Below are positions 25,244-38,100 of a stretch of DNA of 64,000 bases, in pieces. The DNA lies in assembly GCA_947247005.1 (NCBI GenBank), contig OX365948.1, forward strand, positions 7,378,001 to 7,442,000. The letters run 5' to 3'. How positions within the stretch are numbered: the stretch's first letter is position 1; each line of letters opens with the position of its first letter. A program made the position numbers and the translations under genes. Source of the DNA: Spisula solida. Taxonomy: Eukaryota > Mollusca > Bivalvia > Venerida > Mactridae. The notes beneath the pieces are model-generated. The model saw nothing but the letters and a program-made list of their open reading frames with translations. It did no database searches and was not told the origin of the DNA.

Positions 25244-25551
25244 TGCTAAGGTCACATTTGCCCTACGAGCTCCTTACGATGTCCGTACGAGTTTATTTTG
25301 GTAAACTCGCACGGCGTCCGTACGGAGCCCGGACGGACACCGAAGACTCGTACGAGCATCGTACGGATTTTCTTAACTCGTACGAGCATCGTACGGATAT
25401 CTTTCCAGTGAATCTCTATAGATCGTTTGTGGTCCGTACGAGTTGTGACCAGACGCTACGAACACACAAAAACCATTAGGATTTCAAAATTATGAACTCG
25501 TACGAGTTGATAAATTCGTACGGATATCGTACGAGCTTTGTGACCCTAGCA
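25244..25551. mobile_element. 308-bp MITE filled with TCGTACGA-type motifs
   Basis: The ends are inverted: TGCTAAGGTCACA (left) and the reverse complement TGCTAGGGTCACA (right), flanked by TTA direct repeats (25241-25243, 25552-25554). A 3-bp TWA duplication suggests PIF/Harbinger. The interior consists largely of variants of CTCGTACGAG, ATCGTACGGAT and GTCCGTACG. It lies between the convergent PPxY and DPH2 genes. Confidence 0.78.
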
Positions 25552-26170
25552 TTACTGATTTTCACCATAATGTTCTACGGCTGTGATACTGTTATATACC
25601 GTATTCTTTCCAAGTATAGCTCACACTTTTATCAACACAAAATTGTAATCAAATATTGGATGCAAGCCTCACACAGCTTCAGACATTTTTCAGGTCTCCG
25701 TTAGGTAAATCAGATCTCTGATAGGTAAATCAGGAAAGGAATGGCCATGTTCTTTCATCATACTTCACAATTGTTTACTTTTGAATTTTAGATGTTTTGC
25801 CAGGTTTTTACCTACATCCAATACACAGCTGTGAGCAATACTTAGGCAAATACAGTACATGTATATGATATTTGAATATGAATTGTAGAACAAATTATTG
25901 TGTGGCAGTATGTACATGTATGTATTCATTCTTCATGTGAACAACATCAGCTCCAGGATAAAAGCTCCTTTGAAACATCGAATATGCAATACTGTTAACC
26001 TTGTGTCAGTGGTCACCGGAGTTAATAACATTGGCTATTTAGGACAAGTGATTCCTTGATAAGGATGACCACTAACACAGCTTTGAGTGTACATGTATAG
26101 AAAAACTGAAGTCAGAAGCAATTTTCATTTTATATATTATTGCATATGACAACAAGTTATGTACAAGGAC

Positions 26171-26176
26171 TTTATT
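26171..26176 (-). terminator. polyadenylation signal overlapping the DPH2 stop codon
   Basis: On the minus strand the coding sequence ends CAA AAA TAA, and that TAA lies inside AATAAA. If used, the 3' UTR would be only about 15-30 bases. Confidence 0.6.
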
Positions 26177-29100
26177 TTTGGTTCCCTAATGGTTCATCGC
26201 AGTAACCCATGGCTATTCCACTCTGCCCTTCTATTGCCATGGTAACAGGTGTCTCTCCAAGCTTCTGTTCAAGTCCTTGCCACGAACGTAACTCCAGAAA
26301 CTCTCCTGAATAAACAAACATTTTCTGTCCGTTAAAGCCACAATATCTCTGCCAAGACCTTTTTTTCGATCATCCAGTAAATAGACTAATTACAAGGAAT
26401 TAGGATATTTTCATAAATGACCAATATTTGACAATAGAATGTTAAATGTATCTGAAGAAATAGTATGCCAAAAATCGTTTCTTCCCTTAGATTATTAATT
26501 GTACATTTTGTGTTTACAATTATGTTGTAAACAAACCAACATGAGGTTGTATTTCCTTTTTCCTCCATCTTATGGTGTTTTCCACATTTGGGCCTCAACT
26601 AAAGTGCTAAAATCCATGCCTCTTCTAATAGCTTACCAAGTTATTGCCTTTTGAAAATAGCCGTTTAAGGCCTAATGTGGCTTGAACTAAGATCTTTATT
26701 TTTGTCATTTGTTATACTTTAAATACATGTAGTAATTCAATCTGATATTATTTGAAATTAACTTATTTGGTAGTAAAATATGAACACAATACAACTGTAG
26801 ACTTGTTGTATTTACATTCAGTTTATCTATATAGTAAAGTAAAACCTGTCTAAACAGATCACCTATGCTGGAAATCAAAAAGTACATATCAACCAATGAC
26901 TGGTGTAGTGTTATCTAGTTTAACTACACTCGTGTGCCAAATTAAAGTTCACAAAATACAAATATTACAAAAATATTTAGTAGATTGACTCAGCTAAAAC
27001 AGCACAACAGAGGTAATTTAACCCTTACCTGACTATGTTGACCATCATTAAGAAGAAGAATCAATTTATGACAGAACTGTTATGCTTGTTACTTATCTAT
27101 GTTGCGCATTCTCGGTTGCTAAGCAGTTCTAGAACACCACTAAAAATCGACCACTATTCCACTTGATAATGTTGCCATGGTAACACAAACCAACTTTCAT
27201 TATGGAATTTGTCTTTAACAACAAAAGATTGTTACTTTCAATAAAGTTTATTTGAAGAATATCCGATCAGTGAGATGAAAATAACAAGCATTTAAATTTT
27301 GTTTCGATATTTTTTAACGTTAAAATGACAAAATATACATGGGAGTCAATGGGAACCATATTTCGTGTTGTACTACTTTCAAATTTAAAATCTTGCAATT
27401 TGACAAACTGACCTCTTAATAAGAAATGACCTAGATATCAGTGCATGGTAATAATTCCTTTATGATTCTGTATCATAGATTAACAAAATTCTGAATGTTT
27501 GTTACCATGGCAACACAACTTAATCCATAGGTCAAGGATTTTTATTGACATTCTAAAGTTGTCTAGTAACAAGAAACCTAATACATAAAACAAAGTTTCT
27601 GATTTGATTCAAATCACTGTTAGATTTATTCTTGCATATGATGTCACATTCTAACTTAGCAGATTTCTTAATATCCTGTCATGCAATTTCACAAACAGAA
27701 AACCTGTCAAAATTTCAATGCATTTTTGCACTTTGTGAACTTTAATTTGGCACCCGACTGTAGTACTGATTAGTCGCGCAAAAACTTTTTGAGGGTTGTT
27801 ATGATAGTAGCTTTCATACTTGGCATTGCTAGGCAATTTCTGCATACAAACTTGGTTAGAATCCCACTATAGGTACAAATCATTGTTTTCATAGGTGGTA
27901 TCTGTTAAGAATCAGGGCAGAACTGCCCACTAACCAAGAAGGCCCAGTTATTACATAATGTTTAATCGCGATTTTATGATGTATTCTTACGGAATAAACT
28001 GAAAAATACTGTGGTATAGTTCATTGTCTGCACGGACTAGACTTAGTAGCTCAAATATTTGTATCATTAACTATTTTCTGTAAACTCACATTTTTGAAAA
28101 TGGGCCGTTAAGGTACACCTCAAGTGTGGGCCCCTTTGGTAAGTGGGCCATTCTGGCCAGATACCTCTGCTAAGGCAATATTATTGAGGATTGTCAGATG
28201 GAAGGTAATTTGGTGGTCTTAACGGACAGGTTTGACTGTACTTGCAGATATTTCTATGGTGGAAATTATGTATTTTATAGCAGAAATGTGTTAATAATAT
28301 ATCTGACTTGTAAGTTTATGAGTTTGATCACAGGAACTTGAAATTCTATCTAAAAAATATCACAACAGTCGATCCTTCAAAACGGCTCTATACATTTATT
28401 ATACTGAAGAAATGCAATACATTCCCCCCTTCAAAATGGAATCCTGTGGCCAGTGTTAACCAAACAAGAGCTGTCCACGAACAGCGCTCTCCACTATTCG
28501 CAGCGCCATGCTAGGATAGTACAATCATTATATATTCAAAACAAAATGCTTCATAACAGCAGCATTACCCTCTGCTGTGTAGAGGTTGGGGCTTCTAAGT
28601 CGAAAAAGGGGGATAATTTGGACAAATTATGCAGGACCGTTACCTACTCATGTGTAGGTCCTCTTGGTCATTGATGGTAAACAAATAAGCATTTCTTAGT
28701 CTAAAAGGGGGCATAATTTCAACAAAATGTACAATAGTCATCTTCTCCTGTGTAGGGGTTGAGGTCATGATGGTGAACAAGTATGCAAAGTATCAAAGCA
28801 ATATATCAATTCACTTTGAAGATATAAGGGGTTAAAAAACCTGTACCTAAACTATGACATTCACATTTCTAAGTCCAAAAGGGGACATAATTTCAACAAA
28901 ATGCTTAATAGAGTTACCTTCCCTGTGTATGGGTTAGGGTCATGATGGTGAACAAGTATGCAAAGTATTAAAGCAATATGTCAATGCACTATGAAGATAT
29001 TAGAGGCTAAAAAACCTGTACCTAAACTTTAACATTTGCATTTCCAAGTCCAAAAGGGGGCATAAATTCAACAAAATGCTCGATAGAGTTACCAACACCT

Positions 29101-32100
29101 GTTTAGGGGTTGGGGTCATGATGGAGAACAAGTATGTAAAGCAATATGTGAATGCACTTTGAAAAAATTTGAGGTAAAAAACCTGTACCTAAACTTTAAC
29201 ATTTGCACTAAGTTGAAAAAGGGGGCATAATTTCACCAAAGTGCTTAATAGAGTTACCTACCCCTGTGTATGGGTTGAGGTTATGATGGTGAACAAGTAT
29301 GCAAAGTATCAAAGCAATATGTCAATGCACTATGAAGATATTAGAGGCTAAAAACCCTGTACCTTAACTTTAACATTTGCACTATTTGCACTAAGTATAA
29401 AACAAGAGTGCCAAAATGTCACAAAATACGCCCGTCTTGGGGCATGGTGAGTCTCAGGGCATGGTGAATGAAAAAAACAAACAATCCAACATTTTTTTTA
29501 ATTCAAGGACCATAACACAAGAAGGCCTAGGCTGATTTGGCCTACAATTGAACTTGTCTTAGATATTATATCCGTAAACATTGTCACCAAGTTTGAAGAT
29601 ACTCAGATGAAAACTCTTTGCACTAGAGAACAGACAAGGTAAATTTCACATTTTTTTGGTAATTATAGGATAATAACCAAATAAGGCCTAGGCCAATTTG
29701 GCCTATAATTAAACTTGGCCTAGATATTATGCCCATAAGCATTGTCACAAAGTTTGAAGACGATCGCATGAAAACTGTTTGCGTTAGAGCACAGACAAGG
29801 CCAATTTCATACTTATTTGGTAATTAAAGGCCCATAACCCAATAAGGCCTAAGCCCACTTGGCCTATGATCTAACTTGGCCTAGATATTATTCCCATAAA
29901 CATTGTCACAAAGTTTGAAGATGATCCGATGAAAACTGTTTGCACTAAAGAACAGACAAGGTAAATATCACATTTAGTTTGGTGATTATAGGACCATAAC
30001 CCAATAAGTCCTAGGCCGATTTGGCCTAAAATCGAACTTGGCCTAGATATTATGCCCATAAGCATTGTCACAAAGTTTGAAGACGATCGCATGAAAACTG
30101 TTAGCGTAAGAGTACAGACAAAGCCAATTTCATACTTATTTGGTAATTAAAGGACCATAACCCAATAAGGCCTGGGTTGATTTGGCCTATAATCGAACTT
30201 GGTCTAGATATTATGCCAATAAGCATTGTCAGCAAGTTTGAAGATGATCGGATGAAAACTGTTAGCGTAAGAGTACAGACAAGGCCAATTTCATACTTAT
30301 TTGGTTATTAAAGGACCATAACCCAATAAGGCCTAGGCAGATTTGGCCTATAATCGAACTTGGCCTAGATAATATGCCCATAAGCATTGTCAGCAAGTTT
30401 GAAGATGATCGGATGAAAACTGTTAGCGTAAAAGTACAGACAAAGCCAATTTCATACTTATTTGGTAATTAAAGGACCATAACCCAATAAGGCCTGGGTC
30501 GATTTGGCCTATAATCGAACTTGGTCTAGATATTATGCCAATAAGCATGGTCAGCAAGTTTGAAGATGATCGGATGAAAACTGTTAGCGTAAGAGTACAG
30601 ACAAGGCCAATTTCATACTTATTTGGTTATTAAAGGACCATAACCCAATAAGGCCTGGGCAGATTTGGCCTATAATCGAACTTGGCCTAGATAATATGCC
30701 CATAAGCATTGTCAGCAAGTTTGAAGATGATCGGATGAAAACTGTTAGCGTAAGAGTACAGACAAGGCCAATTTCATACTTATTTGGTTATTAAAGGACC
30801 ATAACCCAATAAGGCCTAGGCAGATTTGGCCTATAATCGAACTTGGCCTAGATAATATGCCCATAAGCATTGTCAGCAAGTTTGAAGATGATCGGATGAA
30901 AACTGTTAGCGTAAAAGTACAGACAAGGCCAATTTCATACTTATTTGGTTATTAAAGGACCATAACCCAATAAGGCCTGGGTCGATTTGGCCTATAATCG
31001 AACTTGGCCTAGATATTATGCCCATAAGCATTGTCAGCAAGTTTGAAGATGATCGGATGAAAACTGTTAGCGTAAGAGTACAGACAAGGCCAATTTCATA
31101 CTTATTTGGTTATTAAAGGACCATAACCCAATAAGGCCTACGCAGATTTGGCCTATAATCGAACTTGGCCTAGATAATATGCCCATAAGCATTGTCAGCA
31201 AGTTTGAAGATGATCGGATGAAAACTGTTAGCGTAAAAGTACAGACAAAGCCAATTTCATACTTATTTGGTAATTAAAGGACCATAACCCAATAAGGCCT
31301 GGGTCGATTTGGCCTATAATCGAACTTGGTCTAGATATTATGCCAATAAGCATTGTCAGCAAGTTTGAAGATGATCGGATGAAAACTGTTAGCGTAAGAG
31401 TACAGACAAGGCCAATTTCATACTTATTTGGTTATTAAAGGACCATAACCCAATAAGGCCTAGGCAGATTTGGCCTATAATCGAACTTGGCCTAGATAAT
31501 ATGCCCATAAGCATTGTCAGCAAGTTTGAAGATGATCGGATGAAAACTGTTAGCGTAAGAGTACAGACAAGGCCAATTTCATACTTATTTGGTTATTAAA
31601 GGACCATAACCCAATAAGGCCTAGGCAGATTTGGCCTATAATCGAACTTGGCCTAGATAATATGCCCATAAGCATTGTCAGCAAGTTTGAAGATGATCGG
31701 ATGAAAACTGTTAGCGTAAGAGTACAGACAAGGCCAATTTCATACTTATTTGGTTATTAAAGGACCATAACCCAATAAGGCCTAGGCAGATTTGGCCTAT
31801 AATCGAACTTGGCCTAGATAATATGCCCATAAGCATTGTCAGCAAGTTTGAAGATGATCGGATGAAAACTGTTAGCGTAAGAGTACAGACAAGGCCAATT
31901 TCATACTTATTTGGTTATTAAAGGACCATAACCCAATAAGGCCTAGGCAGATTTGGCCTATAATCGAACTTGGCCTAGATAATATGCCCATAAGCATTGT
32001 CAGCAAGTTTGAAGATGATCGGATGAAAACTGTTAGCGTAAAAGTACAGACAAGGCCAATTTCATACCTATTTGGTTATTAAAGGACCATAACCCAATAA

Positions 32101-35100
32101 GGCCTGGGTCGATTTGGCCTATAATCGAACTTGGCCTAGATATTATGCCCATAAGCATTGTCAGCAAGTTTGAAGATGATCGGATGAAAACTGTTAGCGT
32201 AAGAGTACAGACAAGGCCAATTTCATACTTATTTGGTTATTAAAGGACCATAACCCAATAAGGCCTAGGCAGATTTGGCCTATAATCGAACTTGGCCTAG
32301 ATAATATGCCCATAAGCATTGTCAGCAAGTTTGAAGATGATCGGATGAAAACTGTTAGCGTAAAAGTACAGACAAAGCCAATTTCATACTTATTTGGTTA
32401 TTAAAGGACCATAACCCAATAAGGCCTAGGCAGATTTGGCCTATAATCGAACTTGGCCTAGATAATATGCCCATAAGCATTGTCAGCAAGTTTGAAGATG
32501 ATCGGATGAAAACTGTTAGCGTAAAAGTACAGACAAGGCCAATTTCATACTTATTTGGTTATTAAAGGACCATAACCCAATAAGGCCTGGGTCGATTTGG
32601 CCTATAATCGAACTTGGCCTAGATATTATGCCCATAAGCATTGTCAGCAAGTTTGAAGATGATCGGGTGAAAACTGTTTGCGCTAGAGTACAGACAAACG
32701 CCGCCGCCCGCCCGCCCGCCCGCCCGCCCGCCAAGGGTGTTCACATAATACGTCCCGTTTTCAACGGGCGTATAAAAAGGCATAATTTCAACAAAATGCC
32801 TTATAGACTTACCTACTCCTGCATATGGGTTGGGGTCATGATGGCAAACAAGTATGCAAAGTGTGAAAGCAATATCTCAAAGGATTTAGAGAATATAAGA
32901 GGTTAAAAAACCTGTACCTAAACTTTAACAAAAGTGTTACGCCGACGCTCGGGTGACTGCAATAGCTCCCCTTATTTTACGAATAGTGGAGCTAGTAAAA
33001 GGTACAAATGTATGTTAGCTAATTCCACGATGAATACTTAAATTTGAATCTACCTAACGATTAGCCTTTCATATAGAGGATAAAATCACACACTATTTAC
33101 CTGCAGTGTCCGCCGGTGTGGCTACTGTCATTGCATCTGATCGTAAAACAACAGCAGTGCCAGTCTCCACGTCACTGTCACCTTTACCTAATGTTCGAAT
33201 CTTACCGGTTACCAAGGAGACGTCAGTTTCATCGTTGACGATAGTATCAGGAATAGTTTGATAGTGACAGCCTCCTACAAACAAGAAAAAAGTACTATTT
33301 GTGTATTAAACTAGAAATGTGTCCCATGACACGGGTGCCCCCCTTATAGCACATATCATTTACAATGGGGAAGGAGAGAGAATAGCAGTTTGAGGTAACA
33401 TCATTATTCAATTTCTTAGCCTTGTGTCGTTGTGGACAATAATTCTAACAAGAGGGCCCAGAAGGCCCTGGATCGCTCACCTGAGTAATATTCGAGTGAT
33501 GTTAAGTCGAGAAATGAACTTTTTCTACATAGAAGTTCATTTTTTTTAGTGCAGCTAATCCTGATTCTCGGATTATTCCGGAATAGTAGGATATGCCTCT
33601 ATGATAATTATGTTTAAGGTTAATGACCTTATCTGTTTATTTAATGACCTCAAAAAACATTATAGGGGTCATCTATTGATGATAACCAACCTCAAAGCAA
33701 AGTTTGATGATCTTAGGCCAAACTGTTCTCGAGTTATTGATCTGAAACCATTTAGTGTACCAGACAGCTGACATGTAGAAAGCAATTTACCCCAAATATC
33801 TCAGGCTGACCTTAAAAATTCTTTGTTTGGAGTTACACAGAAATGTTTAGGCGGGTAGGTAAGTAGGGAATGTTTTTAATTATTTTTTACGAACACTTAA
33901 TAATCTCATTAAAGTAAAAAATGTCTCCTGAAGGCCAAATATGTTGCTGGGATTTTCGTGAGTAGATAGAGTAACTCCAACCAAAGAATTTATTAAGGTT
34001 AGCCTTAGATTGAGGGATATATTTGGTGGAAGAATATAAAACACAACTAACTTGTATGCAAATATATACACTTTATGGGCATGATATTTTGTGAAATAAT
34101 GGATTGAAATAATCAAATTGATTATAATTATAAGACAACAACGGTGCTCATGTAACCTGATATGCTAGCATAACTGTAAGGTGACATAACTGACCATTAA
34201 CTAGCTGAACACACAATAAACTTCTCCTACTGACTGAACAAATGACCAGATGGTCTACACATGTTTGAATTCAGATACCAGAGTCAGGGTTTAGTATATC
34301 TCATTGAAAAGTCATTAATGTCAGCAAGAAAGAAATATCCAACATTATTTCTTATCTAAAGGTGAGGTCAGTGGGAGTCTGCATTGTGGTATAAGAGAAG
34401 ATTTTCAAAGTTTTCTACAATAACATAGTGACTGGGGTAGGGGGCTATTTTAACCACATGGGGGTAAAATTTGTACAATCTTGTTAGAGGACCCCAATAA
34501 TTATGATGTTACATGCAAAATATCAAAGTTGTAGGTCTTGTGGTTTCAGAGGAAAAGATTTTCAAAGATTTCTCTCTATAACTCTATTGCAAAACAAGTG
34601 ACCCCTGGGACGGGTGCAGTTTTGACCCCAGGGGCAAAATTGTAACAATCTTTGTAGAGGATCTCATGATGAAGCTTCATGCAAAATATCAAAGCTGTAG
34701 GCCCTGTGGTTTCAGAGAAGAAGATTTTTTAAGTTTTCACTTTTAAAATCTATTTTTAGCTCCTGTGACCTAATTAATAAATTAACCAGAACCATTTGAA
34801 CAACTTTGAAAGAGGACCACCCAAGGATCATTCCTGTGAAATTTGGTTAAATTCCATCAATTGGTTTAGGAGAAGAAGTCATTTAAAGGAATTGTTGACG
34901 GACGACGGACGACGACAACGGACGCCGGACAGCCACCTATCCTAAAAGCTCACCAGTGAGCACTTCGTGCTCAGGTGAGCTAATAAAAAAATAATATCAA
35001 AGGTCAATCATATAGTAAAAGTAACAAAGGGCAACAATTCTGGTAAAAATTTGCACAACAAAAATTCCATCCTTTAAAGTCATCTATACATTGAGATTAT

Positions 35101-38100
35101 TAATCTGTGAAAGTTTGAAGAAATTCTTTCCAACAGTTTGTGAGGAGTTCAACATACAAGATTTTTTACTATAGGGTATATGGTAAAAGTAACAAAGGGC
35201 AATTACTCTGGTCAAAATTTACACAGCAAAAATTCCATCCTTTAAGGTCATCTATACATTGAGGTTGTTCATCTGTGAAAATTTGAAGAAATTCCACCCA
35301 GTAGTTTAAGAGGAGTTCAACACGCAAGATTTTCACTATAGGGTATATAGTAAAAGTGACAAAGGCCCATAACTTTGGTCAAAATTTACACAGCAAAAAT
35401 TCCATCTTTTATGATCATCTATACATTGAGGTTGTTCATCTGTGTAAGTTTGAAGAAATTCCACCCAGTAGTTTATGAGGAGTTCAACACACAAGATTTT
35501 CCCTATAGGGTATATAGTAAAAGTAACAAAGGGCCATAACTCTGGTCAAAATTGACACAGTAAAAAATCCTTCCTTTACAGTCATCTATACATTGAGGTT
35601 GTTCATCTGTGAAAGTTTGAAGAAATTCTACCCAGTAGTTTATGAGGAGTTCAACACACAAGATTTGTGTTACGTACGGACGTACTCATGAGACGGTATT
35701 TGTGGGGTTTTCTTTTGTTCTTTCTTTTGTTTGGTTGCAACCCACAAGTAGCATTTTGCACCCCACAAGTGACGGAATGAATGGAATCTAAAAATAGCCT
35801 ATTGTTCCACACCCCACAACTACCGGTGCATTCGTACGGGCAGACGGACGGACAGCACCAATGCTATATGCCCCCCACTTATAAATAAGTGTGGGGGCAC
35901 AAAAAACCAACAGCACCATAAACCGGATAGATTTTTTTTCAGGGTAAATATTACTGTACCCATCTGAATGAGTAAACCCCTTGAAAGCTTCATAATTTTT
36001 GGGGTAAAAAATCAAATCACCCACTTAAAAAAAACATTTTTTTTCATCCTGTACATGTGTATCATATACACAAGAAAATAATGAGTTCGAAAATATATTG
36101 TAAGTATAAGTGCAGTGTATTGGTTTTAGAATAAACATTAAAAAGACTGCTGGAAAAGGTCACATTTTAACTTGGTATTATATTAATTAAACTGATGTTA
36201 AATAAAGAGCAGAAAAGAGAAAATGGAGCTGAAAAATTTGGTCTTGATATTAAGGGGGTCTCCAGATGAGGTTTTACAACAATATGTTTCCATACATACC
36301 TTGTAAAAGGTCACAGAAGTCAGTTGGATAGTCTCCAGTCCATTCTCTGTCTGGATTACATGCAATTTCCATCTCAAATGGAGTTAACACAGGTTTATAA
36401 TACTCGGAAGAGTCCAGTAAAGTATTCTCTGCACACGCTATCAGCACAAACACATCAATCTCCATAAAGTTTGCTAGCTTTGCAACATTAATTTTACCGA
36501 CTATAAAAACGTAACTCTTCTTGCCCGCTTTTTTGATAAGGGATTTTAACCTATTTAAGATATCCAAATAATTAGCGACTCCTAACGTACCAATCAATAT
36601 CCCAACAATTCTGGCATCTTTAGCCTTCTCAATCAAGTAGTACCTTTTCATAAGCATCTTATTCACATTATAATTCTCCAACCTGGCAATATTGGTCACA
36701 GGATTATAGGAAACAAATTTGCTAGATGGTAAACTATACATTAAGTTAGTCAGTGTTAAACTTTCACCACCAATATATAACATAGTACAGTTGGACAGTT
36801 CCAGCTTTGATGGTATATTAAACGTTCTCCCACATTTGGACACTATAACTGTATCTAGTACATCTGTATAGACCGGGTCACAAGCTGCTAGTCTGGATAC
36901 CACAGTGTTACTGAACTTTTCCTGTAGCTTCTTTCCAATATCATCTGAAAGAAAAATAGAAGCACAATTCATACACATGATTTAAGAACGCTCTGCAGTG
37001 TACTTGCATATTGTATAATTATAATTAACCATCAAGCCTGTCTATGAAGCCTACCCATGGAAACAGCACAAAACTTTGTATATATGAACAGGTTAAATAT
37101 CATTGAATATCATGTCAGAACACAGGTATTATGGATGAAGATGCCCAATGCCATGTGCTTTTACAGTCTTGTCAGTAGTGATTTAGTACATTAAAAAAGG
37201 GCCTTAACTCTACCCTTTAAAGTCTTACATTATTCTATTGTTACGAAGGCAAACATTTTGGGGGATGGTATACTGCTTTCATACTTCGCACTACTAGGTG
37301 ATTGGGCTGTACAGTTTAGGTTCAAAACCTACAATGTATGTAAGGTGCAAACATTTATTTGTGCTGTGTGGCAGCTGTAAAAGTCTCCCTGTACATATAG
37401 TCAGTGTTGTTATTCCCATGTCAACCCATTGCTGGTGTGGTGTGGTCTAGTTATATCGATATTTCTTATTTATACCACCTTTTATTGGTAGAAGTAAGGA
37501 AATGATTTATGTAGACCTACCGCAGCAATATGCATAGACTGTATCATATAATACGACAATGCTAGATAGATGTTCAGGCAGTATTACAGACAACTGCTGC
37601 ATACAATGTGTGACATTTAGTGGACCTCTACCATATACAAACAATGCAGGCATCTTTACTGGTTGACTCAGACACGATCGGCCATAATGTATAATAGCAT
37701 CGGAATTGTAATGTTGAGCAGCAACTTCATCCACACAGCAGCTGAAATAAGACACACACAGTACTATATAATTATCCATGTGGTTTTAAACTGCATGAAG
37801 GTTTTTTCAAACACAAATGTATGTCTCACATAAAGGGCCATATCTTCTGCACAATTCTGATTGTAAACAGATGCACTATCTAATATGTATTCAATTCAAT
37901 TAAGTTACCCTGTATTTATTGACATAGTTCAAACACTTATTGCTAAACAAAGTACACATTTAAAATAACATACCAACACAAGAATGAAATTAACTTAAAA
38001 CAAATTTTATAGTGAACTAGAAATTGGTCCATAGGACTGTAACTCAAATGCACATGCTGACTAATATTTCTACAAAGTTTGACTACTGTTTACAGTTATA

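Larger units (their letters stand above)
29403..32770. mobile_element. Helitron/pearl-like element 2 nested inside element 1
   Basis: It begins at the shared ACAAGAG start (29402-29408). A subterminal TACGCCCGT (29427-29435) is matched by the inverse ACGGGCGTA (32764-32772) beside a CCCGTT-TTC-AACGGG hairpin. TATAAAA occurs at both edges (29396-29402, 32771-32777), and the host repeat continues across the insertion. The bulk is a 161-bp array. Non-coding. Confidence 0.65.
28464..32995. mobile_element. Helitron/pearl-like element 1 with ~170-bp tandem core
   Basis: It begins ACAAGAG (28464). The subterminal block CTCTCCACTATTCG (28487-28500) returns inverted near the right end (CGAATAGTGGAG, 32980-32991). 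The right end is a hairpin of about 30 bp followed by CTAG (32992-32995) and a T, the CTRR-T form of Helitron 3' ends. The core (28600-29395) holds about four to five units of ~170 bp marked by GTCATGATGGTGAACAAG; another unit lies after 32780. Element 2 is inserted inside this core. Class assignment is inferred from structure. Confidence 0.65.

Noticed and set aside
36274..36978. 234-codon frame as a single-exon gene
   Set aside because: It is DPH2 exon 4 extended into introns on both sides; the splice sites at 36300 and 36944 and matching flanking exons define the true limits.
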